Below, in pieces: positions 22,261 to 35,120 of a stretch of 64,000 bases of DNA. The notes below the pieces were generated by a model. That model did no database searches. It saw nothing but the letters and a program-made list of their open reading frames with translations, and was not told the DNA's origin. Origin of the DNA: Collybiopsis luxurians FD-317 M1 (Eukaryota; Basidiomycota; Agaricomycetes; Agaricales; Omphalotaceae). The first letter of the stretch is position 1, and the number at the start of each line of letters is the position of its first letter. Made by a program: the position numbers and the translations under genes. The DNA lies in the NCBI GenBank assembly GCA_000827265.1, contig KN834750.1, positions 1,279,297 through 1,343,296 on the forward strand, read 5' to 3'.

Positions 22261-22579
22261 GCCATACCATGAGCAAAATTGTCCCAATGCGAGGCTCCAT
22301 TGTTAGAAGCACACATTGTATTTACATTTGTACCTATGTCATATTACCCCCACTCGTTCGCCAAAAATGCCAAATTCAAATGAAGTACTCCTTATGCTCT
22401 AAACAGTTTCGCGACTGTCGGTTCTTCAGGTCCATGTCGTGAAATCGAAGCCTGTCTGAGCCTTGACTGATCATTTAAACCCACGTAATTAAGCAACACT
22501 TTTCACGCATGTGCAGAGTGCTACAATCACATCTTAAATATATTATTGAATGTCAACCTTCTAAAAGTGCTTTTCCTCC

Positions 22580-23694
22580 TCAAAATTTGACCTTGGAAAC
22601 GATGCCATAGAACTGCTTGCCCTGGATAGAAGCAACCTGGAAAATCCGAGTTAGCCACGAAACCCCGCAGAGATACGAAAAAACAAGCTTGCTCGCCTCA
22701 AGCTCAAGCTCACTAGGCTGCCTAGCACCAGTTGTACCGGCGAATGTTCCTGCACCCCATGGAGAGCCTTTTAAGGGAGAAAACGAACGGCAACATATGT
22801 GATTCATTAAGAGAAAAGATGGACAAGGTTTACGTACCACCATGAACTTCGTCCAAATTGGTGAGTTGCGCGAACGTTTGAGAATATCCAAGAGGAACAA
22901 AGACCATTCCGTGATGAGTAAAAGTTGAGATGGCGTTCATGACAGTAGTTTCCTGTCCTCCACCAGCTCCGGCAGTGGAGACGAACACGGAGATATACTT
23001 GCCAGCCAGGGCACCGGATCCCCACAGCTGACCAGTAGTGTCCCAAAATGCCTGAAATCACATTAGTTATCAGAATCAAAGACGAAAGTCCAGAGCAAGT
23101 ACCTTCCATTGAGCAGGGAAATTACCATATCTTCAAAATATCAACTGATAAGAAAGAAATTCACGGTATCGGTGTCAAAACAAGAAACACTACCGTGTTG
23201 GAATCCCGAGAATGAAGGCGTCGTATTGAGTCATTTGTTCAGCAGAGAAAATGGGATAGGGTGGCTTGGGTGGAGCATGCATCATATCGAGAACATCCTG
23301 AGGGAGAGTCTCGGGAATTCTGATTCGACATCAATGCGGGAACAAGCCTAGAGATAGCACAAACGTACTGGAAGATCTCAGCTTTTCCACCGGCGCCTTC
23401 AACCCCGCTTTTCACAGACTCGGCCACTAAGGTTGCGATGAATCTCGTCAGTGAATAAACTTTGAGAGTAGAAAGAACAAACCCACTCTTGGCAATGTGG
23501 CCGTACATGGAGTAAATCACGATAGCGATTCTTGGAGACGACATAGTAGTAGCAGCGGCCGTTTCAGTAATGTTGGCTGGTTCAGAAGCAGGGGCTCGCG
23601 ATGATGGAGCCTCTTTTTCTTTCACTGGACTTTTTATATCTTTCTTGTCATCTTGATCATCGAAATTCTTCCCTTGACGCTTTGTAAAACACAT
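22580..23694 (-). CDS. flavodoxin-like NAD(P)H:quinone oxidoreductase (WrbA/Pst2 family)
   Basis: FMN-dependent two-electron quinone reductase that protects against redox-cycling quinones. The catalytic core begins SSPRIAIVIYSMYGHIAK, the flavodoxin FMN phosphate loop. Then come IPETLPQDVLDMMHAP, DAFILGIPTRYGN, the FMN-binding STAGAGGGQETT and GGSPWGAGTFAG. The C-terminus IQGKQFYGIVSKVKF is the family end. Start at 23694 (MCFTKRQ) gives a Pro/Ser/Ala-rich lead of about 50 residues, seen in basidiomycete members; the internal Met at 23544 is the alternative. An MC start could allow membrane anchoring, as in yeast Pst2 relatives at eisosomes, but that is speculative. About seven exons; the last intron uses a weak GTTTTT donor. 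Confidence 0.87.
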
Positions 23695-24666
23695 GACGAA
23701 TCAAGCCCGGGATTGTCAAGATACAACGATGGGACCCGCTCTAACACAGCTCTTTATAGGAAGCATGTCGCTCTTGAATAATTTTACGACCTGCGTATGT
23801 ACGGAAGCGTGAGTAAGCGTGAGTTTTAGTGAGAGGATGCATCCTTAAAAGGAAATTTTACCATCCTCGTTCATGTCAACTTCTTTGTCAACCTCTAAGT
23901 ATTCAGCAAATTCGAATTACGGCGAACCCAGAAGCTGACACAACTTTGAGCCTACCACCGCCGTTAAGTAACTGCTAACCTCGATATGGTCTAGAGCAAG
24001 TCTTCGTACAATGATACATGTTGTATTTCTACGTACCGCAGTTGTATTTCTACTAGAGCGTGGTGATACCGCAGTTATCTTCTACGAGCAAGGTAACCGG
24101 TGATTTTAGAACAGACCGACCGGTTGGAACCCATTCATATCCATATAAGTAGCTAGAATTCGTGACCAAATGAGTTGTGTTCCAGTCATGACATTGCCAT
24201 ACCAAAACATTGCTCGAGCTCATGCAGTTTGCACAGAAGAATTTATCGCATCCTATTCGTTTCCTTCGCGACATCATATTCATTAAGTACATACACCTTA
24301 TAAGTACATCGATTTTACAAAGTCGAGTTTGTAGGTAGGGACATGTTATAGCTAGCTGAGATACTTCTAGTCGTATTCGAAGGAGGAAACGCTGAAGATA
24401 AAAAAAATGACAAAAAGGGCGTATGTGCAATCTGTAATCATCATGACAACTGTGTTCGAAATAGGTTTGAAGCCAGGGAGACATTGCGGGAGAGCTTTAC
24501 GAAGGATGGTGAAAACACGATGGATGGGACAAACGGGCAAAGTATGCAAATTGCGATCATCGGGACAAATGTTGCGTGAGGTTATTGCAAGAAAATGTCG
24601 AAAAGAAGAAAATAGCAAATGGACTTAGGGCTCAAGCGTACAAACAAGCGCAGAAACAATAGAGTG
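23695..24666. other. intergenic region, nothing recognised
   Basis: Upstream region of the quinone reductase and 3' flank of the RRM gene. Open frames at 24053-24484 and 24367-24618 look random. No RNA gene was seen. Confidence 0.5.
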
Positions 24667-27600
24667 TCACTGTCCAGCTCCAACCTCTATGTCGACCCTC
24701 CGTTCTTGATATTCTCCGGCTTCCTGGCCTGGAGTGGACGAGAAAGAGCCAACGTAAGGTGTCGAGGGACTGAGCGTAGCACTGGAACCCCTCGAAGAAT
24801 AAGTCAAGGCTGGTGAGACGAGCGGAGGTGAAGCCTGAGAGACGTTATAGACTTCCGAGTCTCTCGGAAAAGAATGCGCTGCTCCATAGTCGTCGTCGTC
24901 GAAGTTCTTCTTTGAATTCAAGTTGCCGCCGCTTTCGGCGGGAAAATTATGACGGTAATGATGCTGAGGATGATTAGCAGAGGCTGAATTAGCGTAAGAG
25001 CCCCCTTCTGAAATACGAATGTCGCTGGCGTCAGAGTACATGTGAGTATTGTTATGATTGTTGCTGTGACGGTTCTTGCTATCGTTGGAAATACTACTAA
25101 TAGAGTTCGTTGATTTATTGTTCGAATGCGTGTGCTGTGGCGAATGTTGGCTGGATGGAGCCGTTTGCGAATGAGGGTTTGGGTGCTTTATATCGTTTAT
25201 CATGTTTCTCGATTTCGGAATACTCATGCTGCTGTGCTGATAGTGACGAGGCACGACTGTCGATGGAGTGGCGGAAGGTGGAAGAGTGGTTGAACGGACG
25301 TGAGCCTGCTGATTGTGATGTGAATTGTTGTTATAATGAGTAGAAAGACCGTTCGAGTTTTGATGTTCCAACTGCGTCTGATAACGGTGGCTTCCACCAT
25401 CTCGCTCTCGCAAATCAGAGTTACGAGCTTGAGCAGCGGTGCGAGCTCTGCCGTTGAGCTGAGAATGAGGGTATCTCGAGGCCTGGTGGTGAGATTCAAC
25501 CTCATAGTCTTCAGACTCAACAACGACCGGTAAGTTTGTTGGAGCATAGTAGGAGGCACCCTGCCGCCTAGAAAGCGGAATATTCATGGTAGACGCCTGG
25601 GTGCGGTAGCCTCGGACACCAACGTTAAAGTCTGCATGATCATCTCCATGTTGACCTTGTTGGCGATACGTTCCCTGACTGATTTCGAAGCTGCCGTCCT
25701 TACGTCTCTGAGTATGCGCATTGAGTATGAGTTCTTCTGCAGCAGTATATCCGCTGCGAGTTTGCGCTACACCACCTCCCAGACGATTTCGTCGAGGGTA
25801 GGCGAGATTAAGATCAACATTGCCGAGGACTGGATAGACATCACGGATCGTTGGAAGCTGATTCCCATAGCGATTATCGTGTCCGGTCCAAGGAGTTCCA
25901 TTACTGCGAAGAGAGTCAAGAAGAGCGGCCATAGCGGGTGTGAGGTCTTGGTTGGTCTGACCGAGTGCATCAGGAAGAGAAGAAGCGTGGTGATAAGGTG
26001 AGAGATTGCGATGAGGACCTTGATTGATACCTGCAAGAAGCTGAGCTGCAGACGTGAGGTCGCTGGCCGAACCCCGATATCCTCCGGCGGCGGCAGATGA
26101 AATATCGTGAGCATTGGAAGAAAAATCATTGTAGACTTGGTTCGCGGTAGGCGCTGATCCATGACCCGAACGACTAGCACCAATTGGAGGCGCGTTAAAC
26201 CCGGTCTGCTCAGTACGCAGTTGCTCACGGCCACGAAGGTTGAGCAAGGCAGCTTGAGCGATGGTAAGTCGGGCAGGCGATGCCACATCATCTTCGCGAA
26301 CAGCCCGTTCAGTACGCTACAGAAGAGGTAGGTCAGATCACCTACCCATGCTCGAGAGATGTCAGCTTACCCTCAACTCTCGCTGTTCGCTGGTGTCAGC
26401 GAAACGAACCGAAATCCGACTGCCAGGATCATTCCATCCGCGAACCATGCGTCCATGAAGACGTTCAACGACTTCTTCAGCTCCGTGCCTAGTTTCCAAC
26501 CTTAAACAATATCAGCAAGTGAAGCGAAAAGAAGGACTGTAGAAGAATAGACCAGACGAATGAGGAAATTACCAACCTCACAAAGGCAATAATTCTCGGG
26601 GGGTTACTGAGTCTCGTTTGGAAGAAGCGACTACTCTTGATGCGGTGCGGCGATACCAAGGCGGCCAGGGACTAAAGATGGGCAAATGCAAAGTATTCGA
26701 AGTTCTCAAGTCAGTATCGGCTGTCGTACACGAGTGACAGGGAAGAGCCAAAGAAAAAAAATGGCAACGAAAAGCGACGATCGAGAAGTGGGGCCTGATC
26801 ATTAAAAGAAGACCAGCTCACCGGCTCATCAATACTCAAAGGAAGTCTAGAGAAGACAAAGATGGAACAAAAAAAAGTAAGTAGCGTACAAAGGAGCCCA
26901 AAGAAGCATCAACTTACCCTTCGATGTACAAATTCGTGCTATTCGGATCCTGCAAACGCTCCATCTTGACTTTGAACGTCTCACCGTTCTGATTTTTTGC
27001 GTTCCCATCAACAGTCATACGTTCACCGGCGCCATGGGCTAGACTGGGACCACTATCGTTTTCATGAGACCATCCGCTTTGAGACGACATTTGCGTATAA
27101 GGCATTCCGGGGATTTTATGGGATTGCTGCAAAAGATGAGGAAAACTTAGTTCCGCAAAACTATCTTGATATTAATCAAGCTTTCACCTTTGAAAAAGTT
27201 GGATGAAGGTTTCGGAAACGACCTCGAAGAGATTGGATACATTTTTCGGCTGCTTCCACTGTTTCAAACCTGCAGAAATCACATCAAGAATTTTTTTGCC
27301 CCGAACGGAAGGGAGACTTACAAGACAAAACCGTAGCCACTCTCCTTCTCTCCGACATGCCTGGTAAAGCTTCGGACGCTTCGGATCTCGCCGAAAGGCT
27401 TTGCAAGCTCAAACAGTTGATCTTCAGGAAAATGAGGCGGTAGACCATTAATGTACACGTTCGGCGACTTCAATTGGTCGTCAGAAGCGTCATGGGCCGC
27501 ACGCGAGGCGTCAACATCACCGAGACCGGATATATGCGCGGGAACATTGGTGTTCAGAGTGAGAGCAGAAGCCCCGCTAGTGGTATCTTTCTCGAGAGCC

Positions 27601-28466
27601 TCGAGATCAATAAGACCAGTTTCTGGAACCTTGACACGTAAAGTAGGCTGCTGTTGCTGCAAGGAAGCGGGAGACGTGGATCCGGTGGCAAATTTTGTAT
27701 CGCCCTGCGGAACGTTGGTTGGCGGAATGTTCTGCATCGAGCTGGACATGTCAATCGAATCAGAGTTGGAAATTGAGGTTGGAATAGAGCTAGACGAGGA
27801 AGCAGCGGGGAATGAAGACGAGCTGGGGAAACTGGAGAGGGTGCTAGAAGTCTGAATGGTAGAAAGACTATCAGTGGCGGTTGTGCTAATAGCGCCACTC
27901 GAGATGATAGGTCGAGCCGAAGAAACCGTAGGCAATACCTCGGGTGAGGAAGGCAGGGCACCCCCAAAGCTCCGTTCACGTTGTCTGGGAGCTCTGCCGA
28001 CGGATGGCCGTGGACTCCCTGCGTCTTGGGGGATCTCACCTTCCTCAAGGTCGCGTTCTGTTCGTCAAAGATGATTAGTAATGGCGGGACTCTTGAAAGA
28101 TGAGAAATCCAGACCTCGAACAAGTGAAGTGGTGGGACTGCTGGTCAGGTCCAAGGTCCTCATGAGGCCAACGACTTCGCCTACAGGAGACTCGCCTGGG
28201 TCTACAGAGCCGTTGGGAGCGTTTTGATCATGTCTGTAGACCCTGTAGGAGGTGGCAGAGACGTTTGGGCTGACCTGAGGGCTAGAAAGGCGAGTAAAAG
28301 TAGCTTGGCGCGAAGGTGGCGAGGCGGGTGCGCGAGAGGAAAAAGAAGATAGCGGTACAGATGCAAGATGCAAAGACTGAATTGAAGCTGTTGATTGAGC
28401 TGAAGACTGGCGAGAATGACAAGAAGAAATATCAAACTGAGAATCTGGAGAAGGAGGCGCAGACAT
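24667..28466 (-). CDS. tandem-RRM RNA-binding protein, RBMS/MSSP-like, long disordered tail
   Basis: Predicted single-strand RNA/DNA-binding regulator. Start 28466 (MSAPPSPDSQ); stop at 24667. The N-terminal third is Ser/Pro-rich. RRM1 reads NVYINGLPPHFPEDQLFEL with RNP1-like ESGYGFVLF across an intron. RRM2 reads NLYIEGLPLSIDEP with RIIAFVRLETRHGAEEVV and ISVRFADTSEQREL. The order and the FAD-type C-terminal strand resemble metazoan RBMS proteins and their fungal relatives. A 500-residue tail follows, rich in Ser, Asn, His and Gln (for example 25040-25340), with low-complexity, prion-like composition. RRM2 is split over a short exon (LPLSIDEP) and two further exons. It is probably cytoplasmic or granule-associated; target RNAs are unknown. 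Confidence 0.85.
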
Positions 28467-29262
28467 AATAGCGATGCAAAGCCTGAACTGGGTACAAGTA
28501 CCTGTTGGTACACGATATAATCGATAAAGTTTAAAATTGTAAAGGTGAAGGGTGATGATGGCGGTAAGAAGGAGAGAATAGGACGAGTGGATTTGCTGTC
28601 TTGCTTTTAACGTCCATTTAAGGCTCATAAACAACACAAAATAATAACTAGCATCGCGTCCTCCAAATTTGGTAATTATTATCGGTCCGGACTTTGAAAT
28701 TAAATCCGAGGACATACAAGCCTTCCAAAGATGGCTCTTAAACTTCAAGTTTAGGATTTCGTACCTGTTATCAGGCCTTCAGGACCGAATCCATTCCACA
28801 TGAATCGCTCACAGATTCTGGAAAAGACTCAAGACAGCTTCATGCATCGGACCCGATTGCAGGCTGCAACTGGGTACCAGTAAAGGGAAACAGCCCAAAA
28901 ACTGTACAATCAGCCTTTCAAAGACGCGAGTAGCATCCCAGAAAAATCAGGATGTATTCGACTAGTGTTGGCCACATTGGCAGCGCAGGTTACATCAGCT
29001 GATTCAGTCGGCTGCTGAGATAAAGGGGGACGACTTTCTCCGAAAAGAGAATTGAAGTAAATGGGACTGCTCGGTACCGTTGGACAGTGGAATCCGGTTA
29101 CGAACCGATGATTGATCATGAGAAGCGAAACCAGACCGACGACGCGAACTTCAAAGACACGATCACATGCAGATCACATGGCAAAGCAAAATATATTTTT
29201 TCTTATTGTCTTCTTTGAGACTTTGACGCCCAATTCTCATTCTTTCTTTTACTTCCTCAAAC
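28467..29262. other. divergent intergenic region
   Basis: Separates the RRM gene (minus) from the small gene at 29263 (plus) and should hold both promoters. No coding signal or RNA gene was found. Confidence 0.5.
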
Positions 29263-29919
29263 ATGTATCGATTCGCCGATCCAGTCTCTCGAGGAAACTT
29301 TTTCTACGACGGGGAATTCTACGTTCAATTTCCCGACAGCAATGAGCGCTTTACCCGCGAAGACAGTTGCTCCTTGTATAAATTCCTCACTTGCGCCTCG
29401 TTCAATGGATCAGGCCCCGCGAACAGTGGCAAAGCCCCGGAGAGTCCCTCCCACAAAGATCGCCCCACTAAATTTTACCTCGCTCAGCTCACCCATTACG
29501 GTCTGAAACTTTCAAGACCCATGATGCTGCCATTATAGTCGCAGAACGGGAATATGAGGCGAGGCGCCGGAAGGAAGTAGGGCAATCATCGAAAAAACTT
29601 TCCGATAAAGCTCTTCGGGACGCCGTTAACAATATGCCTGACAGTGATTTGCGTAAAATAGTTGGAAAGGCTGTGATAACCATCCCGGAAATGAGAGAGG
29701 CTGTTGAAGTACACATATTAAAAACCCAGAAAGCATCCCAAAAGGCGAACAAAGCGAATACCGCTGCCCAGGTATGTGACATGCTTACCGTCCCGCGCCA
29801 TGCGTGTCTGACGTGGTGTCGGAATCTAGTCTAGCGGCAGCACTGGTAACTTTCAGGACGAACATATGAATATAAGTGTATCTTCGATACTCCCGCCAGG
29901 GATGGGTGTATGCGTATGA
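29263..29919 (+). CDS. small hypothetical protein
   Basis: Two open blocks can be spliced. The first starts MYRFADPVSRGNFFYDGEFY. The second reads DAAIIVAEREYEARRRK and is Lys/Ala-rich and probably helical (MPDSDLRKIVG, VEVHILKTQKASQKANKA). The reading frame changes near 29480-29505, so an intron is required; a donor at about 29430 and acceptor at about 29492 is one possibility. A last intron follows NTAAQ, with either a short tail ending at 29919 or, in another phase, a longer tail ending at 29957. I do not recognise the family. The two blocks could also be separate. Confidence 0.4.
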
Positions 29920-30638
29920 TGAACGATTTCAAGAGCAGGCGTTCTTTCACTAAGTAGGTAGAGAATCCAAACAGGATACTTTTTTTATTCGTTTATGGTT
30001 CTTGCCATCGTATACTTATAAAGGTAACCTAAAGAATAGGAATACGCGGAGCATGATCTGCTGGCGTTTTGAGGTAATGCTCGAGCCCACCCACTAAAGC
30101 GTGTTCACCTACATTTGCTACGTATTCAGTTGTCCTTGTAAACGCGACCGTGTCAAGAACGTGCGTGTACTCTGGGTCAGACAAGTCGCACTGACTCTAT
30201 CATTGGTATCTTGGGCTTTGACGGGATAAGCTGGATTGCAGGAAGACTGGTATGTTTCGTGAATTTGAACATGTAAAATGTAAACTATTTCTCTCTCAAC
30301 TCATGCATAATTGGTAGGTCTCTAGAACACGAGTATACCAAAGTTGGCGAACGCCTTCGTACAAGTAGACTCAGTAGACTCCCTGTACCCATAGCTTTCT
30401 TTGGAGATAGAGCGCAGTAAGATTATCGGCAGCGCTCACCATATCAGCACATCTCAGGGGGTTTAGCTGCAAGCAAGTCATGCGAGGGTATCAGGCCCGA
30501 GTTAGACGCATCCCAATCAATTAAACATTCTTTCTGAACAGGTCCGCGAATGAAATATTCGAGCACATTCCTATAAACACAAGTAATGATAATGTTATCT
30601 TCTGAACATTCCTTTCCCTTTCATTCAAGCATCGTCGC
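29920..30638. other. intergenic region between convergent genes
   Basis: Holds the 3' flanks of the small hypothetical gene and cyclophilin A. Nothing else is recognised. Confidence 0.5.
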
Positions 30639-31347
30639 TCAAACGGTACCGCACTTTGCAATGACAATACTGGCAGAAGGTTTACCAGAAGAGCTACCCT
30701 TGGTTTCAACCTTCTTAACAGTGCTCATACCTTGAACAACTTCACCTACACGGATGAACGAAACGTTAACTAGAGCAAACACCTCCCGGGACTTAGAGGA
30801 ACGCACCGAAAACGACGTGAGCACCATCTAACCAGGAGGTAACGACGGTGGTAATGAAGAATTGGGATCCGTTTGTATTCTTTCCAGCGTTGGCCATGGA
30901 AAGGAGACCAGGCTTGTCATGTTTTTTCGCAAAGTTCTCGTCAGCGAACTTTTCTCCTACGATTTTGTTAACAATTTGGAGATTGTATTTAGAAAATTGA
31001 AACAATACCGTAGATGCTTTTACCGCCCGTGCCGTTGCCTTTGGTAAAGTCACCACCTTGGAGCATGAAATTGGGGATAACACGATGGAAGGCGGATTTC
31101 TCATAGCCAAAGCCGTGTTCGCCAGTGCAGAGCTCACGGAAATTTTTGGCAGTTTTGGGTACGACGTCATCGTATAGCTTGAATACGATGCGCTCTTGCG
31201 GCTCGTTGTCGATCGTGATATCAAACTATAGAAAAAACGATGAAGGGAAGTAGGAGTGTAGTCAGTAACACGATCGCAAGCGAAAACAGATAAAGCAGCG
31301 CCATATAAACGGAGGAAGGGATTGAACTTACGAAACAGTTGGCCATG
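30639..31347 (-). CDS. cyclophilin A, peptidyl-prolyl cis-trans isomerase
   Basis: Cytosolic/nuclear prolyl isomerase and cyclosporin receptor. A tiny first exon (MANCF, 31333-31347) is followed by [20 protein letters not shown]. The active site is complete: [16 protein letters not shown] carries the catalytic Arg and the Phe, Met and Gln of the pocket; [16 protein letters not shown] follows; and the cyclosporin-contact Trp is in [12 protein letters not shown]. The C-terminus [13 protein letters not shown] to IAKCGTV is standard. There are four exons, with an intron after SIYG and one within the VVFG/EVV junction. Housekeeping gene; no oddity. Confidence 0.95.
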
Positions 31348-31713
31348 ATTGTAGATGGAAGTAGAAGGTTGAGATGGGTCGGAAATCAACCAGAACTCTT
31401 TAACTATCCGGCAGATACCGATTATCGATGGCACGTGATAAACGTGACACTTTCATTGATGTCATCTGGGCGCTTCTTTTGGCCGTTCCCGGCCAGTGAC
31501 AGGCTTGACTTCGTGTTCAATTGGCATTGCCTCAACTATGGGCATTGGGAATCTGATATAGAACAACCTTCCCTCAGCTGGAGCTCAGATGAGGGCTCAT
31601 TTGTAAAGAATGACGACATTCCGCTGGTGAGCCCAAGGTAGTGTGCGAATGCAGTAAACCCATTAATCGGCAATTCTTATCAATATTAGAAAGAAGTGCC
31701 AGGACAATACTAC
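31348..31713. other. gap between cyclophilin A start and carboxylesterase end
   Basis: Promoter region of cyclophilin A plus the 3' flank of the esterase. An open frame at 31339-31641 is not supported by any feature. Confidence 0.5.
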
Positions 31714-33995
31714 TCAGATTCTTGTTTGGTTTGTTACACCTTCACTCATCCAAAATTGACATCTCTCCCTTTCCGCACTGGATACAAACTGCATCTGCGA
31801 CGCAGTGAGGGTAGAGTTCCCTCGAGTGATGAACAATCTTTGCCTTGTGCTATTGGATGTGGAGCTCCCGCCCGGTGCGAAAGCATCCCATACAGGCGAG
31901 GTGGTTAATTTTGAGACTAAGGGGTCTCCAGATTGAGCAAATGAGGTCCAGTATGCGATAGCTTCTTTCGACACAGCCAATTCGCTCTGAGAAGTCATCA
32001 TTGTCAGTAACGAGCTTCAATAATACAAGAACCGGGCACGAACAGCATTGAAAGGGGTAAAAGAGTTTCCCGCATTCACCAAAGTACTACAGAAGTCAAT
32101 TAGCCTCTTTCGCATGGCAGAGCATTGAGGTTCGTTACTTGGTTCCTGCCACCGCTTTAGTTACAGCAAATATTAAGAAAGAAATACATCTTACCATCAA
32201 AGAGGAAATACAAATCTGAGGTATGCATAGCACCCAAATACGGATGTACATTGTACAGCACTGTATCTGGGGCATTCCATCTGAGACCCAGATTTGATTC
32301 TGGTCAGTAGTTTTCATTTTGGAAGATACAGCTGACTTACGCATAAGAGAATACGTTCTCAATGCTACGATTAAGCATGGCTTCTGCAATGAACCAATCC
32401 CTGTGTTTATATGTTCGGTAGACGCAAATGCTGTGGAAGCTGGACTACTTGCATGCATGTAAAGATGATCTCCCCAGCCATCATCCAAGCACGATCCCAT
32501 TCGGATGTTATCTGTGGATCTGTGGTGTTTGGGGCCGGATACATCGCCAGTCCCTGATCCTGCGTTTCGTTGGACTACAACCAAACCTTAGCAAGTAGCA
32601 GTTCCACAAGTACGGATCATACCACTCCTGGCCACCTCGAGAAAACAATTCTTTTGATATCGTCATCAGTCACAAAATCGTCTGGAGAACCCCCAGCGAA
32701 AGTCTTCCCGTCCCCGGTGCAATGTCCGCCAATGATGGCGTCGACTGTGCTGAAGTTTCCGGAATGGATGAGGCGAGACGGAAGGTCAGGCATGAATCCT
32801 CCAGGACCTTCGACGACTGGAGCAAATTTTCCGTTTGGGATGAAGTTGATGGCACCAACGATTGCTCCTGAAGAAAATCTGATGCGGTCGCGCAGATGAT
32901 TCGTAGCTGCTCACCTACAGATGCGTTTCTCATGCACGCAAACATTGCTGTTCCGGAAGTCGGGCAGCCTACGAAGCCTGCGGCAGCAGCTGTTGAAAGA
33001 AGAACGTTAAGTCAACAAGTTTGATCAATACCAAGACAATATTCGTACTCGTATATTCCTCGATTTCAGCGTCAGTCAAGGTGGGACCGAAGCCTATCGA
33101 TTCAGCGACTACACGCTTGAATGGAATAGGTTTGGTTCCTGCGCAACAAGCTGGAGATTGAAGCCCATTGAGGTTCAGAAGCTTACCTCCATATGCAGTG
33201 ATCTGCATGACCATGGATGCACCTCCTGCACTTTCACCGTATATCGTAATATCGTCCGGGTCGCCGCCAAATTTTGCTATATGCCTCTGAATCCATTCCA
33301 AACCAGCTCTTTGGTCAAGGAGTCCCACATTCAGGTCAATGGCTTCTGCACCGTCGACAGTGGGTCCTCCGAGGAAACCCAACATGCCTAGACGATAGGT
33401 GATGGATGCTCCAACGATCCCAGTAGGATGTTGAGCTACCCAGTCGTAAAGCGGAAAGCCTTGTGGGGACTGACATAAACAACGGCGAGTCATCAAGATG
33501 GATACCCCTTCTTTGCGGACGGATACATACATTAGCGTAAAAACCTCCTCCCTAAACCAGATCGGATGAGCATGTGAAATAAATATAGGATAAAAGTAAG
33601 CATACATGAATATAAACTGCGACTGGAAGTTTATCGCCCTCAGACGCATTCGAGGGCTTCCAGACATTCAAGTTCAAGCAATCCTCCGAACCTATACCCA
33701 CCATAGCTGGTCGTTGAATGCACGGATTTCCCCAGTTTCTCGCGTCAGTAACTGTACTTGCCGCGGCATTTTCATTGAGCATTCGAGGTGCCCTCCACCT
33801 GAGATTACCGACAGGAGGTTGAGCATAGGGTATCCCTCCGAAAAACGTCACATTGGAATTGGCCACACCCGAAGGAGAGGTGGAATTTCCAGCGAACGCA
33901 GCGTAGCCTAGATTCACGACAGGACCGAGATGAGATGTAAGCTGTGCCGTTATGCAAGGAAGCACGAAGATTGGAATTGCAAAAAGGAAGTGCAT
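31714..33995 (-). CDS. secreted type-B carboxylesterase/lipase
   Basis: Alpha/beta-hydrolase that cleaves carboxylic or acylglycerol esters outside the cell. Start 33995 (MHFLFAIPIFVLPCITAQ, signal peptide), stop at 31714. Family signatures in order: FGGIPYAQPPVGNLRW; EDCLNLNVWKP; the oxyanion hole VYIHGGGF joined across an intron; SITYRLGMLGFLGG; and the nucleophile elbow TIYGESAGGASMVM. The catalytic His lies in LGAMHTSDLYFLFDG. About ten introns. One, at 32401-32452, has a GC donor (GCAAGT). Length and domain order match the family. It has potential N-glycosylation sites (NSTS, NVTF). It stands alone; no regulatory partner is evident. Confidence 0.88.
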
Positions 33996-34174
33996 TTCTC
34001 AAAATGAAGGAGCCCAAGGGAAATGGGGAGCATGTTAGGAATCTTTTCGACTTTAAAAAATACATCGAATAGCCACTGCCCAGGTGATACTAGCGGGCCG
34101 TGAGTGGTACGGTTAGCGGACAGACAAAAGGTACAGTATTGGAGCGGATGACCGTGACATGGACTGGGGAGCGT

Positions 34175-35120
34175 CTAATTTCTTGTTAACTCGTCCACGA
34201 AATCAATATACACAGAACCACAAGTCGCATCCAGATGAGCCTCGTCTCCTGCCCAGGGTCCCATATCACTTTTTGGTTTACTATTCAGCCTACTCTGCAG
34301 CACAGACGAGTCTCCAATGAAAATGGTCCTCGTCTTCCCGCTCTGGTTGTCCCAGGACATCTTTTCTTTGATTTTTGGCGAGAGCGAAACTTCTCCCAGT
34401 GTCACAGATAGGACAAGGAACCCCTGAAATGTGTTCGGCAAGTATATCTTGATGGCACCACAATTTGACGAGGCGGAGAGTCGAATGGGAAGTCGGCTTG
34501 ATGGGGCGCGCTGGATCGTACCCTATGTGAGATACGCTGCAAACAGGTCTGGATGCACGCGCACCAATTTCACGTCGATTGAGCCAAATGTTGTCCGAAA
34601 GTCCAGTGTTACTTTTCTCGGTTTTCGCCCCACCGCTTCGTGGCTTTTCTCCGTATGAACCACTTGCACATCCACGTCAATCTGACCACAGTCTGATCGT
34701 AGGAATAGGTTCTTCCGCCGTGACTTTTCTCTCGAATCGCTGCCTCCACATAGTGGATCTTGATAATCGGGGTCAATGGCATAGCTAGCGCAGATGCTGT
34801 CGAAGTAGATGTGTCGATAGACAAAGTTTACAGCTTTGTGGGCAAAGTTGGTGTCGACTTGTGATGACTCTCCCTGAGTCGGAGCTGCGGCCAAGGAAGT
34901 TGAAGTAATCTTTTCTGGTGACTGTGTCTCTACGTTGGGCTTGTAATCATATCTCGGTGGGGATTCCATCTGGAAGGTGCACTTGAATTTATACTAAATA
35001 ATAGGTAGGAGAAAGACGTACTGGATTCAAGTTGACATTATGGACTGTCTGCATATCCAACGAATCCTCTAGTTCCAGCTTGCTGTCAAAGTCATCGACA
35101 TCGTTCGTTGGGATGATCAT
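34175..35120 (-). CDS. DUF7330 protein A
   Basis: Start 35120 (MIIPTNDVDDFDSKLELED). An intron leads into MESPPRYDYKPN and a further one joins SIDVKL to GTIQRAPSS. The domain shows the DUF7330 pattern of beta-rich repeats: NLFLRSDCGQIDVDV, TLDFRTTFGSIDVKL, LPNTFQGFLVLSV and IFIGDSSV, ending near GSVYIDFVDE. The family is abundant in agaricomycetes and has no known function; the repeated strands look like a beta-helix or DUF4097-like fold. No signal peptide or membrane segment is seen. It lies in tandem with DUF7330 protein B, with the same domain order, which points to local duplication. Confidence 0.75.

Noticed and set aside
27451..27855. 134-codon plus-strand open frame
   Set aside because: Antisense shadow of the Ser-rich N-terminal region of the RRM protein.
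29805..29850. tRNA-like string near TCTAGCGGCAG
   Set aside because: No cloverleaf pairing; it lies in or next to an intron of the small hypothetical gene.
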